Source: Chthonomonas sp035294165 (GTDB taxonomy: Bacteria > Armatimonadota > Chthonomonadetes > Chthonomonadales > Chthonomonadaceae). Taken from it: 27,006 nucleotides of DNA. Below are positions 7,422 through 15,603 of the stretch, in pieces (within the stretch, counting starts at the first letter, position 1; every line of letters begins with the position of its first letter). The DNA is taken from NCBI RefSeq assembly GCF_035294165.1, contig NZ_DATGLN010000156.1, positions 1 to 27,006 of the forward strand. Direction: 5' to 3'. The notes below the pieces were generated by a model. It saw only the letters and a program-made list of their open reading frames with translations, was not told where the DNA came from and searched no databases. Both the position numbers and the translations under genes were made by a program.

Positions 7422-7457
7422 TGGGGTGAGCCGTTGGCTCACCCCATCCTCACTTAG
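7422..7457 (+). terminator. hairpin terminator after the HtrA gene
   Basis: A perfect 11-bp stem (TGGGGTGAGCC at 7422-7432, loop GTT, GGCTCACCCCA at 7436-7446) lies 16 bases after the stop codon. Its tail, TCCTCACTT, is only moderately T-rich, so efficiency is uncertain. Confidence 0.65.
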
Positions 7458-7579
7458 CAACCACATACCAGACTTTCCACTCCCCTCTTTGAACTGCCGA
7501 ACAGCAGCAACGACCTAAGCCCAGGCGTAAAAAGATAGGTTGCTTTTTATGTTTAAAAGCACGATGAAAGCCGGCAAGG

Positions 7580-7585
7580 TATAAT
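7580..7585 (+). promoter_or_regulatory. -10 element of the mqnE-LD-carboxypeptidase unit
   Basis: TATAAT lies in AAGGTATAATGCAT, predicting a transcript start near 7590-7592. That is at or beyond the ATG at 7588, so translation should begin at ATG 7609 instead. No clear -35 hexamer is visible. Confidence 0.6.
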
Positions 7586-7608
7586 GCATGAGAGGGAAAA
7601 CGAACAAG

Positions 7609-8775
7609 ATGAGCCATGTGCGTCTAGCAGAACGCCTCGTTGGGCGTGAACTTATGGATATCTATGAAAAGGTCATCGCCGGCGAGCGATTAACCTATGA
7701 CGACGGTGTGCGCCTCATTCAACATCCGGATTTGACGGCGGTTGGCTATTTGGCCAACATTGTCCGAGAGCGCCTACATGGCCAGAAGGCCTATTATGTC
7801 CGTAATCAGCACATCAATTATACCAACATTTGCAATAAATTTTGCAAATTCTGTTCGTTTTATGCTAAAAAAGGCGGGCCGGAACCTTACGAGTTGAGTT
7901 TAGAAGAGGTGCGGCGGCGACTGCTCATGCACATAGATGTGCCCATCACCGAGGTTCACATGGTGGGCGGCATCAATCCACGATTACCTTACCAGTACTA
8001 TCTTGACCTGCTCCGAGTCGTTAAGGAGGTGCGCCCCAACGTTCATATCAAAGCGTTCACAATGGTGGAGTTGGTGGAGATTCAGCGGCAAGCTCAGAAG
8101 CCCTTGGAAGAAGTGCTGCGCGAATTGATGGCTGCGGGGCTTGATTCTCTGCCCGGAGGGGGAATTGAAATACTCTCCGAGCGAGTTCACCGAGAGCTGT
8201 TCGACCGCAAGATTGATGGTGAGGAATGGATGGAGGTGGCGCGCACGGTGGCAAAAGTGGGGCTAACCCAATACGCCACGATGTTGTATGGACATATCGA
8301 GACATTGGAGGAGTGCGTAGAGCATCTTGTGCGCCTGCGGGAACTTCAAGACGAAACGCGCCATTTTGTTACCATGACCCCCTTGGCGTTCCATCCCGAA
8401 GGCACCGAACTTGCCGATCTCCCTCACTCCACCGGCGAAGACGATCTGCGTACCATTGCCGTCGCCCGCCTTATGTTGGATAACTTCGCGCACATCAAAT
8501 CCTTCTGGATCATGAACACGCCTCAGGTTACCCAGGTGGCCCTCTGGTATGGGGCCGATGACGTGGACGGCACCGTGCATGAGTACGAGATAACCTATAA
8601 AGATGGAGAGCATGGCAATAAGCGACAGGTTCTCACAAGGCGCCAGATGATACGCCTTATCGAGGAGGCCGGCCGTATCCCTGTGGAGCGCGATAGTCTC
8701 TACCGAGAGGTCACTGCTCCGCCGGAAGAGCCTCAGCCACAGCGCCATTTCGTTCCGTTGCCGGTTGTTGGGTAA
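7609..8775 (+). CDS. mqnE: aminodeoxyfutalosine synthase (radical SAM)
   Basis: MqnE joins the enolpyruvyl side of 3-[(1-carboxyvinyl)oxy]benzoate to the adenosyl group of SAM, giving 6-amino-6-deoxyfutalosine in the futalosine route to menaquinone. The protein has 388 residues from ATG 7609 (chosen because the -10 at 7580-7585 would start the RNA near the ATG at 7588, with GAGAGGG upstream of 7609). The radical-SAM cluster motif CX3CX2C is C75, C79, C82. HINYTNIC before it, SLPGGGIEIL in mid-protein, and the C-terminal EYEITYKDG...LTRRQMIRLIEEAG pattern fit MqnE better than MqnC. It is one base from the next gene, so the two are probably co-transcribed. No other menaquinone genes are in view. 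Confidence 0.9.
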   Translation: MSHVRLAERLVGRELMDIYEKVIAGERLTYDDGVRLIQHPDLTAVGYLANIVRERLHGQKAYYVRNQHINYTNICNKFCKFCSFYAKKGGPEPYELSLEEVRRRLLMHIDVPITEVHMVGGINPRLPYQYYLDLLRVVKEVRPNVHIKAFTMVELVEIQRQAQKPLEEVLRELMAAGLDSLPGGGIEILSERVHRELFDRKIDGEEWMEVARTVAKVGLTQYATMLYGHIETLEECVEHLVRLRELQDETRHFVTMTPLAFHPEGTELADLPHSTGEDDLRTIAVARLMLDNFAHIKSFWIMNTPQVTQVALWYGADDVDGTVHEYEITYKDGEHGNKRQVLTRRQMIRLIEEAGRIPVERDSLYREVTAPPEEPQPQRHFVPLPVVG

Positions 8776-8776
8776 G

Positions 8777-9721
8777 ATGCGACCGCCCCCTCGTCTGCGT
8801 GCCGGCGATCAAATAGGCATTATCGCACCCTCTGGCCCGGTACCCAGTGAAGAGTTGTTTCAGGCCAAGTCCTTTATCGAACAGCGTGGCTACAAGGTTG
8901 TGCTGGGAGACCATGTGCTGGTCCAACATCCAACCAACAACTACCTGGCCGGAACAGACGAGGAGCGGTTTTCCGACCTCCAGAGCTTTCTTCGCCGTCC
9001 CGAAATTGCCGCCATATTTTGCGCTCGTGGCGGGTACGGCGTCCAAAGGCTCTACCCCAAACTAACTCCAGAGCTTTTCGACGGCCCTCCCAAAATCGTA
9101 ACGGGCTACTCTGACATCACCGCACTGCACCTCGCTATCTCTCACTACACCGATTGGATCACCTTTTATTCTCCCAACGCCACCAGCCTCATTCGTCTGG
9201 ATGGTGCTAAATCCGAGGTGGCGCTAAATTGTTTTTGGAAGATGCTCGAAGAACCTCAACCGTTCGGTACTCTGCCGGCATCACCGCAAACCATCGAGAC
9301 GTTAGTAGGTGGAGTGTCGGAAGGGCCTCTTGCCGGAGGCTGTCTTAGCCTCTTAGCACACGCTTGCGGTTCGCGCTTCCAACCCGATTTTTGTGGGAAA
9401 CTGGTGCTGATCGAGGATGTGAACGAGCCGGTCTATCGTGTAGACCGCTACCTCACCCAACTGCTCAATGCGGGAATTCTACAGGAAGCGGCAGGTTTTA
9501 TCGTGGGTACGGTCACCGGATGGCGGAAGCACGAACAGGAAGATTCGTCAAACCAACTCTATTCTCTATGGGAAGACCTGCTGTTGCCTTTAGGCAAGCC
9601 GACGATAGTGGGTTTTCCCTTCGGACACGAGCCGAACCCCCTTACGCTGCCCTTAGGCACGCGAGCACAACTCGATGCCGACGCCAAAACGCTAACGATA
9701 TTAGAGCCGTCGGTCGTTTGA
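8777..9721 (+). CDS. ldcA: LD-carboxypeptidase (peptidase S66)
   Basis: LdcA-type enzymes cut the L-Lys/DAP-D-Ala bond of tetrapeptides in cytoplasmic murein recycling. From ATG 8777 it has 314 residues, a typical length. The Ser-Glu-His triad is visible as S112 in GYSDIT, E213 in LIEDVNE and H284 in GHEPN. ARGGYG (83-88) is the conserved family signature. TAA of mqnE is followed after one base by ATG (TAAGATG), so translation is probably coupled, and no strong ribosome site is needed. A TTG at 8765 would lengthen it by four codons but overlaps mqnE. There is no signal peptide. S66 members also include microcin-C immunity (MccF) enzymes, which is a possible alternative. Confidence 0.88.
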   Translation: MRPPPRLRAGDQIGIIAPSGPVPSEELFQAKSFIEQRGYKVVLGDHVLVQHPTNNYLAGTDEERFSDLQSFLRRPEIAAIFCARGGYGVQRLYPKLTPELFDGPPKIVTGYSDITALHLAISHYTDWITFYSPNATSLIRLDGAKSEVALNCFWKMLEEPQPFGTLPASPQTIETLVGGVSEGPLAGGCLSLLAHACGSRFQPDFCGKLVLIEDVNEPVYRVDRYLTQLLNAGILQEAAGFIVGTVTGWRKHEQEDSSNQLYSLWEDLLLPLGKPTIVGFPFGHEPNPLTLPLGTRAQLDADAKTLTILEPSVV

Positions 9722-9779
9722 ACAACGTCCTAACTCCTTCCTAGCGGTTTCTTTGGTGGGTGCCCACAATCCACAATCT

Positions 9780-9862
9780 GTAGGGGCAGGCCTTGTGCCT
9801 GCCCAAATAGGACAATCCTAATGGGGTAGCCACAAGTGGGCAACCACTAGGGTTGCCCCTAC
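9780..9862. repeat. MITE-like palindromic element (83 bases)
   Basis: The element has nine-base inverted ends, GTAGGGGCA (9780-9788) and TGCCCCTAC (9854-9862), and two internal 8-bp hairpins: GGGCAGGC/GCCTGCCC near the left end and GGGCAACC/GGTTGCCC near the right end. It carries no ORF. Similar GTAGGGGCAGGC-type intergenic repeats are widespread in bacteria, as far as I recall, so it may be an independent import or a folded RNA element. Confidence 0.65.
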
Positions 9863-9963
9863 ATCCCGACGCCAATAGCCACTCCCCCTAACCCCCACAG
9901 CAAAAGCCCAAACATTCTACCAACGGGGCGTAACTTACAGGAGTTTCGGAGTATCTAATGGAA

Positions 9964-9969
9964 TATAAT
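9964..9969 (+). promoter_or_regulatory. -10 element of the MoxR operon
   Basis: A perfect TATAAT (9964-9969) lies 57 bases before the first operon gene; transcription would start near 9976. No clear -35 is seen. The ribosome site GGAG at 10011-10014 follows a T5 tract. Confidence 0.5.
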
Positions 9970-10026
9970 GAGAACATACAGGTGCATCCAGACTAAAAAG
10001 TTTTTGTTGAGGAGAAGACAAGAGCG

Positions 10027-11142
10027 ATGAGACGCTTATTCTATAAGGTGGGTGTTTGCATGGTGCTTCTGGCGTTCTCTGCAGCAGGCTGCCGAGCCGC
10101 TGCCGCCGCGCCAGACCCGCTGATCATACAGGCACAGAAGGCCGTGCAAAAAGGCATCGGCTATCTGCATAGGGTACAGGAAAAAGACGGCTCCTGGAGC
10201 CACTATCCCGGCACCACCGCCCTGGCACTGGCCGCCCTCCTGCGCAACGGCCATAACGAGCTAAACGACCCCGCCGTCGCGCGTGGAATACACTATCTTC
10301 TTCATCTGGTGAAACCTAACGGTGGCATCTATGACGACCGCGATCCCAATCTTGCCTTGCCCAACTACAACACCAGCCTTAGCATGATGGCTCTCTATCT
10401 CACCCACAACCCTGCCTATAAACCCATCATTGCCAAAGCGCAGAAGTTTCTTGAGGACTCTCAGTTCGGCGCTACCGACGGTATGAAGCCCTCCAACCCC
10501 TTCTACGGCGGCATCGGCTACGGGTCCGACCCGGATGATCACCCCGACCTCTCCAACCTTGCCACCGCTCTCGAAGCCCTTAAAGATACCGGCGTGCCCG
10601 CCGATGCGCCGGTCTGGAAACGGGCCATCATCTTTCTGCAGCGCGTGCAAAACCGCAAAGAGTCTAACGACCAGGCCTGGGCTAAAACGGGTCCCAACGA
10701 CGGCGGTTTCGTCTACGACCCGCTAGGTGGCTCGAAATCGCCTCAAGGCTACCGCACCTCCTACGGCTCCATGACCTACGAAGGCCTCAAGAGCTACATC
10801 TACTGTAATGTCTCACGACAAGACCCTCGCGCTCAAGCGGCCTGGAACTGGATTCGCGCCCACTACTCCGTTACCACCAACCCGGGCATGGGCACCGCTG
10901 CCCTCTACTACTACTATCACACCATGGCTAAAACCCTCGCCGTATACGGCCAAAAATATGTTGTTGATACCCACGGCAAACCGCACTATTGGCAAAAAGA
11001 CCTTATCCGGCAGCTTATCCGGCTTCAGCATCCGGATGGCTCCTGGTTCAACACCAATGCGCGTTTTTGGGAAAACCAGCCTGCCCTTGTTACCAGCTAT
11101 ACATTGATCGCACTCGCCTATTGCCTTCATCCCAATTCTTGA
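10027..11142 (+). CDS. exported prenyltransferase/squalene-cyclase-fold repeat protein
   Basis: A 371-residue protein with an N-terminal export signal (MRRLFYKVG then a hydrophobic core to about residue 25; the AAGC at 19-22 is a weak lipobox). The rest is alpha-alpha-barrel repeats with the QxxDGSW-type motif of the squalene cyclase and prenyltransferase beta superfamily: QEKDGSW at 51-57, GGIYDD at 99-104, GGFVYD at 226-231 and QHPDGSW at 334-340. The fold is usually a ring of helices that binds lipids or peptides; I see no DXDD catalytic motif of a squalene-hopene cyclase. Length is far below a true cyclase (about 630), so it may be a single barrel. It is first in a four-gene operon with moxR, DUF58 and a BatA-like gene, so it could be a client or partner of that machine. 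Substrate is unknown. Confidence 0.78.
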   Translation: MRRLFYKVGVCMVLLAFSAAGCRAAAAAPDPLIIQAQKAVQKGIGYLHRVQEKDGSWSHYPGTTALALAALLRNGHNELNDPAVARGIHYLLHLVKPNGGIYDDRDPNLALPNYNTSLSMMALYLTHNPAYKPIIAKAQKFLEDSQFGATDGMKPSNPFYGGIGYGSDPDDHPDLSNLATALEALKDTGVPADAPVWKRAIIFLQRVQNRKESNDQAWAKTGPNDGGFVYDPLGGSKSPQGYRTSYGSMTYEGLKSYIYCNVSRQDPRAQAAWNWIRAHYSVTTNPGMGTAALYYYYHTMAKTLAVYGQKYVVDTHGKPHYWQKDLIRQLIRLQHPDGSWFNTNARFWENQPALVTSYTLIALAYCLHPNS

Positions 11143-11162
11143 AAGGAACCCAATTCGACTCG

Positions 11163-12191
11163 ATGACAGTAACCTCATCACAAACAACACAAGACGACCT
11201 GGAAAGACTGAAGCAGCTGCGTGAAGCCTTCGATACGATGCGTGCCGAAATTGCCCGTGTGGTGATAGGCCAAGATACCGTTATCGAGGAGCTGCTTATG
11301 GCCATCTTCGCTCGCGGCCACTGCATTCTCGTGGGAGTGCCCGGCCTTGCCAAAACGCTTCTTGTTAGTACCCTAAGCCGAGTGCTCTCTTTAACCTACA
11401 AACGCATCCAGTTCACTCCAGACCTCATGCCCGCCGACATCACCGGCACCGAGGTCATTCAAGAAGACCCCATCACACGAGAACGGAAGTTCGTTTTCCT
11501 GCGTGGCCCCATCTTTGCCAACATGATCCTTGCCGATGAGATCAACCGTACTCCGCCGAAAACCCAGGCGGCACTGCTCGAAGCCATGCAGGAACATCGC
11601 GTCACCGTGGGGGGACACCCCTATCCCATGGCCGAACCCTTTTTCGTGCTCGCCACCCAAAACCCCATCGAGCAAGAGGGAACCTACCCGCTGCCCGAAG
11701 CACAGCTCGACCGCTTCATGTTTATGATCGTGGTGACCTACCCTTCACCGGAAGAGGAGGTGGCCATCATGAAAGCCACAACGGGCGGCCAGCAGGTTGA
11801 ATTGAAGCCCGTTCTCACCGGGGAAGACATCCTGAAGCTTCAAGACATCGTGCGGCGTATTCCTGTGGGGGAGCACGTGTTCCGCTATGCCGTAGCGCTT
11901 GCCCGTGCCACCCGACCCACCGAGCCGGAGGCGCTCGACATCGTGCGTGAGTGTGTGAGCTGGGGCGCCGGCCCTCGCGCCTCACAATATCTCATCCTCG
12001 GCGCCAAAGCGCGTGCCGCCCTCTACGGACGCCCCTACGTCACCACCGGCGATGTGGCCTCCGTGGCGCTGCCTGTGCTGCGCCATCGCATCGTGACCAA
12101 CTTCAATGCGGAGGCCGAAGGCATCTCCGCCGATACCATCGTTCAAAAACTGCTGGAGCGTATCCCCCGACCCACCGATCCGGATAAATAA
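11163..12191 (+). CDS. MoxR-family AAA+ ATPase
   Basis: MoxR ATPases act as chaperones that mature or load partner proteins, usually with a vWA or DUF58 protein encoded next door. The 342-residue product has Walker A GVPGLAKT, Walker B ILADEINR, sensor 1 TQNPIEQEGTYPLPEAQLDRF and the C-terminal lid. The start at ATG 11163 gives a normal MoxR N-terminus; an upstream in-frame ATG at 10989 would overlap the previous gene by 50 codons. It follows that gene by 20 bases, with a distant GAAAGGA as ribosome site. The following DUF58 gene starts three bases after the stop. Cytosolic, ATP-dependent function is certain in kind; substrates are not shown. Confidence 0.93.
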   Translation: MTVTSSQTTQDDLERLKQLREAFDTMRAEIARVVIGQDTVIEELLMAIFARGHCILVGVPGLAKTLLVSTLSRVLSLTYKRIQFTPDLMPADITGTEVIQEDPITRERKFVFLRGPIFANMILADEINRTPPKTQAALLEAMQEHRVTVGGHPYPMAEPFFVLATQNPIEQEGTYPLPEAQLDRFMFMIVVTYPSPEEEVAIMKATTGGQQVELKPVLTGEDILKLQDIVRRIPVGEHVFRYAVALARATRPTEPEALDIVRECVSWGAGPRASQYLILGAKARAALYGRPYVTTGDVASVALPVLRHRIVTNFNAEAEGISADTIVQKLLERIPRPTDPDK

Positions 12192-12194
12192 CAG

Positions 12195-13100
12195 ATGGCT
12201 ACCCATCCGCGTACGCTTGCCGACCCTCAAACGCTGGCGCGCATCACACGCCTGGAGCTACGTGCCCGTGCCGTTGTGGAGGGAGTTATCTCCGGTATGC
12301 ATAAAAGCCCGCATCGGGGCAGCAGTGTAGAGTTCGCTCAACATCGAGACTACGTTCCCGGCGATGAGATACGCCACATAGATTGGAAGGTCTACGCCCG
12401 TTCCGACCGATACCACATTAAGCAGTTTGAAGAAGAGACCAACCTCAAAGCCATTCTAGTCCTCGACACCAGCGAAAGCATGAACTACAAAGGCCTTCGC
12501 TCTGCTCTGTCTAAACGCGAATATGCCACGGTTTGCGCTGCCGCACTGGCCGTCCTCCTTATGCGACAACGCGATGCCGTTGGTCTCGCGCTCTGCGACG
12601 ATGGCGTACGTCAATTCATCCCCCCAGCCTCTACCTCCTCGCACATGCGCCTACTACTGGAGACCCTAGAACGCAAAGAGAGCGCTCCCAAAACCGGCAT
12701 CGCCGATACTTTCCACGATCTCGCAGAACGGGTGAGGCGTCGCAGCCTTCTCATCGTCTTCAGCGATCTCTTCACAAATCCCGCCGATATCCTGCGGGGG
12801 CTTCAGCACTTCCGTCACAGAAAACATGAGGCCATCCTTTTCCACATCCTCGATCGTGATGAACTAACGTTCCCCTTCCGCGAAACAAGCCGTTTCGAGG
12901 GCATGGAAGGCGAAGACCCCCTGCTGATCGAGCCAAACGCGCTTCGCCAGGAGTATCTACGCACCTTTCAAGCCTATGTGGAGACTCTGCGACGCGGATG
13001 TCGTGAGCTAGATATGGACTACGTGCAACTGGTTACCGACCAACCGGTAGACATCGCTCTCTCGCACTATCTCGCCGAACGGATGGGTCAGACACGCTGA
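12195..13100 (+). CDS. DUF58 protein with vWA-like fold
   Basis: This 301-residue soluble protein belongs to the DUF58 family, the usual partner of MoxR ATPases. It has the family core RDYVPGDEIRHIDWKVYARS (51-70) and a MIDAS-type metal site DTSES (D91, S93, S95) at the end of a hydrophobic strand. It begins three bases after the moxR stop and its last base is shared with the start of the next gene (TGATG), so the three are translated together. The role is inferred from context: an adapter that couples the MoxR ATPase to the membrane vWA protein. Confidence 0.92.
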   Translation: MATHPRTLADPQTLARITRLELRARAVVEGVISGMHKSPHRGSSVEFAQHRDYVPGDEIRHIDWKVYARSDRYHIKQFEEETNLKAILVLDTSESMNYKGLRSALSKREYATVCAAALAVLLMRQRDAVGLALCDDGVRQFIPPASTSSHMRLLLETLERKESAPKTGIADTFHDLAERVRRRSLLIVFSDLFTNPADILRGLQHFRHRKHEAILFHILDRDELTFPFRETSRFEGMEGEDPLLIEPNALRQEYLRTFQAYVETLRRGCRELDMDYVQLVTDQPVDIALSHYLAERMGQTR

Positions 13101-15244
13101 TGTCTTTCTTGGCACCTGCTTTTCTCGGCGCCTTAACGCTGCTGGGTATTCCCATCCTCATCCATCTCATTCGACGGCGTCGCCTTCATGTCGTGAGATG
13201 GGCCGCCATGGAGTTTCTACGCCACTCACAACGTAAGCTCCGACGCCGCCTTCGCATCGAGGAGCTGATTCTGTTAGCCCTGCGTCTCCTCATCGTTCTC
13301 TTGGCCGTGCTCGCTTTTGCCCGGCCGGTGCTTAGGGCCGTCGGACTATCTGTGCTCGGTCAGAATGCCCATGTCTACGCCATCGTCGTCGTAGATAACT
13401 CGTTTAGCATGGCACAGCGCGTGCCTAACCAAAACACAGCCTGGGAGAGAGCCGTGCAGCAAGCCAAAACCATCCTTACCCACGTGCTTCGCCCCGGCGA
13501 CGCCGTTAGCCTTCTCCTTGCTAATGATCATCCCACGGCGCTTATCGGCTCTCCAACCTACGACCTACGCCTCGCCTATGCCCGCCTCAACGCCGCAAAG
13601 CTCTCTACCCGCGGAACCGACTACCTCGAAACGGCCAAACAGATAGTGGCCCTCCTCAAAAAATCTCCTCTTCCCAACCATGAGGTCTACTGGATCAGCG
13701 ATGATCAGGCCGATGCCTGGAAAAGCAGTCAAGCCGAATCGGCGCATGGCGTTTGGAAACAGCTCGGAAGCAAGGCGCGCCTTATATGGATATCGGTCGG
13801 CGCCCCGGCCTCCCAGCGCGATAACCTCGCCGTGCATATGGAGCCACTGGAGCGCGAACTGGTGACGCCCCATTTAGCGGCCCGTATCTCCGCAAAAATC
13901 AGCAACTATGGCACACGCTCTTACAACAGTCTGCCTATTGTGCTCCGTCTCGACGGTCAGCCGGCAGGGATGACGAAAGTGAATCTAGCCCCACACTCCT
14001 CATCTTTGGTGACCTTTACCCCCTACCTGCCGCAAGCAGGCATTCATGTGGGAAATGTTGAGTTGGCCGATCCCGAACACGCCGATAATCTTCCTCTCGA
14101 TAACGTTGCCTCTTTCGTGCTGGAGTCGCGTGCGAACCTCAGGGTGCTTGTACAAGAGATGCAGCCGCAGAGCGCCACCTATGCCCTCGCGGCACTGGCA
14201 CCTGTTGGCGGAGGCAATATCTTTCAGCCCACACATATTGAGGGTGAAAGCCTAGAGACCGAAAACCTCAGCAACTACCAGGCCATCATCATTACAGGCC
14301 TAACGCACCTCTCTGGCGATGAAGCCCACGCTCTTGCCGATTATGTACGTGCCGGTGGAGGGCTTCTTCTCTTCCCTAGCGAGGCAACCCAAACCGACGA
14401 GGTAAACGCGGTGCTTAAGGAGGCCGGTCTGCTGCCTGCCGCCTTGGGAAAAATCGTTCGCTTTCCCTACGAAAACGCCCAAACCCTCAACCCAGGCTCT
14501 ATTGGCAACTATGCGCCGCTCGGCTTTTTTAAGGACACCTCCAACATCAATCTCGGTCTTGCCCGCTTCACCGCCTATCGCCAGCTAACCCCTCTTGACG
14601 ATTCAAGTAACCCCGGCAGCATTCAAGTGGTGCTTCGGTTCGGCGATGGCTCACCCGCCCTGGTGCAGCGCCAGGTGGGTCGAGGCCAGGTGATGCTGGC
14701 CGCAAGCAGCGCCGACACCTCCTGGAACGACCTACCCCTCACCGCCAGCTATGTGCCCCTGCTCTATCAACTGCTGCTTGCCCTCAGTGCCAGTGCGGAG
14801 GTGCGGCATAACCTTGCTCTGGACATGCCTTTCCAGCTTCCTCTTCCGCTCTCGGCTGCAAACTCCCAAATCCGCATTACCCGCCCCGACGGCACCGTAG
14901 ATACACGCACACCTGTTCTCGGCACCGAAGGCGCCGAACTGCAGTACTCCAATACCCAGATGGCCGGGGTCTACCGGGTTTCCGGCGGCTCCATCCATGA
15001 GGCCTTTGCGGTCGCCCTCCCCGAACAGGAATCGGATTTAACCTATGTGGCCCCCAACGCGGCCCTATCCCAAATAGGCTACCCTCTTGCACGGGCAGCC
15101 TTTGTAACGACCCCCGAGCAGCTAAGCACGGCCGTCAACCGTTCACGCTACGGGGTCGAGATTTGGCGTCTGCTGGTGGAGGCCGTCATCGTTCTGCTCT
15201 TTTTAGAAAGCTTCCTTGCCTGGAAATTCGGCCGCAGAGGGTAA
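13100..15244 (+). CDS. BatA-like membrane protein with vWA and glutamine-amidotransferase-like domains
   Basis: The 714-residue protein is the membrane member of the MoxR operon. Two N-terminal hydrophobic segments (about 5-24 and 55-75) flank a strongly basic loop (IRRRR, RKLRRRLR), the BatA N-terminal signature. A vWA domain follows, with MIDAS DNSFS (D99, S101, S103). Around 390-440 a region with ITGLTHLSGDEAHALADYVRAG resembles the class I glutamine-amidotransferase-like fold common in this family. A final membrane segment lies at about 690-708. Residues 110-690 are then mostly periplasmic or on the outer side. ATG 13100 overlaps the DUF58 stop by one base. The combination suggests a membrane-bound chaperone-like assembly. 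Confidence 0.9.
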   Translation: MSFLAPAFLGALTLLGIPILIHLIRRRRLHVVRWAAMEFLRHSQRKLRRRLRIEELILLALRLLIVLLAVLAFARPVLRAVGLSVLGQNAHVYAIVVVDNSFSMAQRVPNQNTAWERAVQQAKTILTHVLRPGDAVSLLLANDHPTALIGSPTYDLRLAYARLNAAKLSTRGTDYLETAKQIVALLKKSPLPNHEVYWISDDQADAWKSSQAESAHGVWKQLGSKARLIWISVGAPASQRDNLAVHMEPLERELVTPHLAARISAKISNYGTRSYNSLPIVLRLDGQPAGMTKVNLAPHSSSLVTFTPYLPQAGIHVGNVELADPEHADNLPLDNVASFVLESRANLRVLVQEMQPQSATYALAALAPVGGGNIFQPTHIEGESLETENLSNYQAIIITGLTHLSGDEAHALADYVRAGGGLLLFPSEATQTDEVNAVLKEAGLLPAALGKIVRFPYENAQTLNPGSIGNYAPLGFFKDTSNINLGLARFTAYRQLTPLDDSSNPGSIQVVLRFGDGSPALVQRQVGRGQVMLAASSADTSWNDLPLTASYVPLLYQLLLALSASAEVRHNLALDMPFQLPLPLSAANSQIRITRPDGTVDTRTPVLGTEGAELQYSNTQMAGVYRVSGGSIHEAFAVALPEQESDLTYVAPNAALSQIGYPLARAAFVTTPEQLSTAVNRSRYGVEIWRLLVEAVIVLLFLESFLAWKFGRRG

Positions 15245-15524
15245 TTGTTAAAGACGAATCCGCATTCGCCAATACATCGCCTATAGTCCTTCGTGCTGGG
15301 CATTTGATCGCGAAAACCCAGAGGCAAGCACGCAGGTTGCGACGGGAGACCACCGACAGGCCTCACAACACCATAGACCACCTCATCATCAATTTGATCT
15401 ACGAGAGGCCGCAGCGTCACCGGCGCGATGCCGACCGCGGTAAGCGCCTCTTCCTCTGTCAGTTGGAAGCGGAGGAAGTGCTCACACGTCAGACCGAAAA
15501 ATTATCCAAAATCGGTGAAGCCAT
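15148..15524 (-). pseudogene. possible small protein gene with a T5 frameshift (about 125 aa if joined)
   Basis: On the minus strand ATG 15524 opens a short frame (MASPILDNFSV, stop at 15489). A second frame is open from 15501 to a stop at 15148 and reads like protein (TEEEALTAVGIAPV, VDQIDDEVVYGVV). Adding one T to the T5 run at 15497-15501 joins them into about 125 residues. A second, in-frame-stop reading starts at ATG 15549 (MERRKAERHGFTDFG, TAA at 15502-15504). Its 3' end overlaps the end of the BatA-like gene by 97 bases, which is unusual. I recognise no family. It may be a decayed gene, a sequencing error, a programmed shift, or chance. Confidence 0.3.
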
Positions 15525-15603
15525 GCCTTTCCGCTTTTCGTCTTTCCATTGGTAGTAGATTATTGCAGTACCTGTTCGATCACTCTATAGGAGGAACTTG
15601 CAA

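Noticed and set aside
8263..8748. 161-codon frame antisense to mqnE
   Set aside because: Antisense shadow of a well-supported radical SAM gene, with no ribosome site or homology pattern.
10989..11162. upstream extension of the MoxR gene to an ATG at 10989
   Set aside because: It would overlap the preceding gene by about 50 codons and add an unrelated Pro/Ala-rich N-terminus; ATG 11163 gives a normal MoxR start.
15163..15555. 130-codon plus-strand frame overlapping the end of the BatA-like gene
   Set aside because: It is antisense to the more protein-like minus-strand frame in the same place, has no ribosome site at its start, and its Arg/His-rich composition looks like a shadow.
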